Part shown: piece by piece, positions 63,034 through 64,000 of the stretch
How the letters are laid out: each line of letters starts with the position of its first letter
How positions within the stretch are numbered: the stretch's first letter is position 1
Notes under the pieces: generated by a model
Told to the model about the DNA's origin: nothing
Database searches by the model: none
The model's input: only the letters and a program-made list of their open reading frames with translations
DNA from: Flavobacteriaceae bacterium
Lineage (GTDB): Bacteria; Bacteroidota; Bacteroidia; Flavobacteriales; Flavobacteriaceae
Length of the DNA stretch: 64,000 nt
Direction of reading: 5' to 3'
NCBI GenBank assembly: GCA_002707025.1
Contig: PALG01000032.1
Location: forward strand, 62,001-126,000
Program-made: the position numbers and the translations under genes

Positions 63034-64000
63034 AATAACAACTCTTTTATAGAGGCTTCAAAAGTATCTAAAGTGTATGCTCTCGACCAAAGCTGTGCCT
63101 TTTCAGACTTTTCAATGAAATCACTCGAAGACAGTAGCTGTGTCCTTATTGCCCTCGTATCTTTCTCTAGTTCGAGGGATAATAAAAGTCCTCGATCCCC
63201 GCTTTCCAACATCCATGGCACACATGAAACAGGAGTAACCACGGGTACGACTCCCCAAAACATAGCCTCAGCAACAACTTTAGGCCATCCTTCCGATTTA
63301 GAAGGAAGCAGTAATAAGTCACTTTTCTTGTAAATAGCGATCATCTCTTCAGCAGTAGCAACTCCTTCCAAGGTAATATAGGCATCCAACTTATGAGAGG
63401 TTATATAATTAGCAAGCGAAGATACTTCGGCCCCTGTCCCATATAATTTCAAAAATATATTGATTCCCGATTCTCTTAAAGATTGTATTAAATTTACCGC
63501 ATACATAGGTCTTTTGCCTACCGAAAGGCTTCCTACAAACAATGCTTGATAGGGTTCTTTGAAAGTTTTTCGAGCTAATCCCTCAGGTTTTTGGTTTTCT
63601 GTATAAGTAGCGGTAAAAAAAGAACACACATTTGAAGATTGACCCGGCCAATCCCCATACACCAAGACCGTCATATTTCTTGAGAAAAAAGGGCTTGCTA
63701 ACAATATTTTTTGGATTCGATAACTTAAGGGTTGTTTGGCTTCTGGGTCCCAGTTTCCAGCGTACTTTGCTGTTTTTTTCTTCTTAGGAAACCAAAACTG
63801 CATCAAAACTCCTAATAATCCAATATTTCCAGGACAGCGAAGGTGAATATGCTCCGCTCTTCGCATGCCCTTTAAAATCTGCCAAACAATTAGAGGAATT
63901 AAAAACAACGATTTTACGGCTCTAGCAAAGGAAGTAAAGGCAATAGAAGGTATGGGTAACACTTCTATCGCTTCATGAGTGTAAGCTTCCATGATGGGGG
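63030..64000 (-). CDS. Glycosyltransferase family 4 protein (5' end beyond the window)
   Basis: At least 320 residues. The donor-binding half has ALFVGSLSVGKRPMYAVNLI and the motif SKSEGWPKVVAEAMFWGVVP, characteristic of GT4. The frame remains open to the right edge, past the ATG at 63990-63992. The visible N-terminus (MEAYTHEAIEVLPIPSIAFT) looks like the interior of an acceptor domain, so the true start is probably outside. It overlaps the downstream glycosyltransferase gene by 4 bp. Confidence 0.8.
   Translation of the reverse strand, partial: PIMEAYTHEAIEVLPIPSIAFTSFARAVKSLFLIPLIVWQILKGMRRAEHIHLRCPGNIGLLGVLMQFWFPKKKKTAKYAGNWDPEAKQPLSYRIQKILLASPFFSRNMTVLVYGDWPGQSSNVCSFFTATYTENQKPEGLARKTFKEPYQALFVGSLSVGKRPMYAVNLIQSLRESGINIFLKLYGTGAEVSSLANYITSHKLDAYITLEGVATAEEMIAIYKKSDLLLLPSKSEGWPKVVAEAMFWGVVPVVTPVSCVPWMLESGDRGLLLSLELEKDTRAIRTQLLSSSDFIEKSEKAQLWSRAYTLDTFEASIKELLL

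Noticed and set aside
58207-64000. Horizontal transfer of the glycan cluster (looked for integrase, IS or tRNA boundary)
   Set aside because: Coding style appears similar to the neighbouring genes and no mobility gene or boundary repeat is within the window.
1-64000. Toxin-antitoxin, restriction, CBASS, retron or other defence systems; CRISPR arrays; rRNA and tRNA genes
   Set aside because: No signature proteins, repeat arrays or conserved RNA sequence could be found on either strand.

Overview
The window is chromosomal DNA from a member of the Bacteroidota, most likely a marine Flavobacteriaceae. Three secreted proteins end in a type IX secretion (T9SS) C-terminal sorting domain. Several lipoproteins carry short hydrophobic leaders ending in Cys. 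Promoters match the TAnnTTTG -7 element of this phylum, and start codons are preceded by A-rich sequence rather than Shine-Dalgarno sites. Coding density is very high: many genes touch or overlap, and no gap reaches 300 bp. I found no rRNA, tRNA, CRISPR array, prophage or insertion sequence, so this reads as core chromosome that runs into a polysaccharide locus at the right edge.

Layout. 1-10.6 kb: truncated BNR-type lipoprotein, RsmB-like rRNA methyltransferase, secreted endonuclease I, large T9SS cargo protein, single-chain PurL and a long-chain acyl-CoA ligase. 10.6-15.7 kb (minus): TolC / HlyD / ABC exporter under a TetR-like regulator, with a strikingly degenerate ABC ATPase. 15.8-21.8 kb (plus): MarR regulator followed by a beta-oxidation operon (dehydrogenase/hydratase fusion, thiolase, acyl-CoA dehydrogenase). 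The TetR-MarR gap holds two different perfect palindromes, each beside one gene's -7 element. 21.8-23.4 kb (minus): MscL and aldose 1-epimerase. 23.4-27.8 kb (plus): beta-propeller protein, M28 and M1 peptidases, YdeI-like protein. 27.83-27.96 kb: candidate small structured RNA. 28-29.2 kb: Kbp-like LysM protein and TauE-type permease. 29.2-32.6 kb (minus): MoxR-like AAA ATPase, DUF1835 and VWA proteins. 32.7-38.3 kb (plus): sortilin-like BNR protein, Cu-Zn superoxide dismutase lipoprotein and vanadium haloperoxidase lipoprotein.

38.5-46.3 kb: M36 metalloprotease, then an ECF sigma / RskA anti-sigma pair convergent with TPR and two DUF4331-type genes. 46.4-52 kb: LETM1-related protein, esterase, small membrane protein, DUF1572 and RecQ. 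52.1-58.2 kb is rich in envelope-biogenesis genes: KdsD, TatC, CMD protein, LptB, PssA, PorV/PorQ-family barrel and a candidate Lnb-type lipoprotein N-acyltransferase. 58.2-64 kb (minus) is the end of an exopolysaccharide or O-antigen cluster: phosphoglycosyl transferase, three glycosyltransferases and a Wzy/WaaL-type polymerase.

Functions are assigned from motifs and family memory only; no database search was run. The strongest leads are the degenerate exporter ATPase, the two-palindrome regulatory gap, the candidate small RNA, the Lnb-like protein and the AAA-DUF1835-VWA trio.
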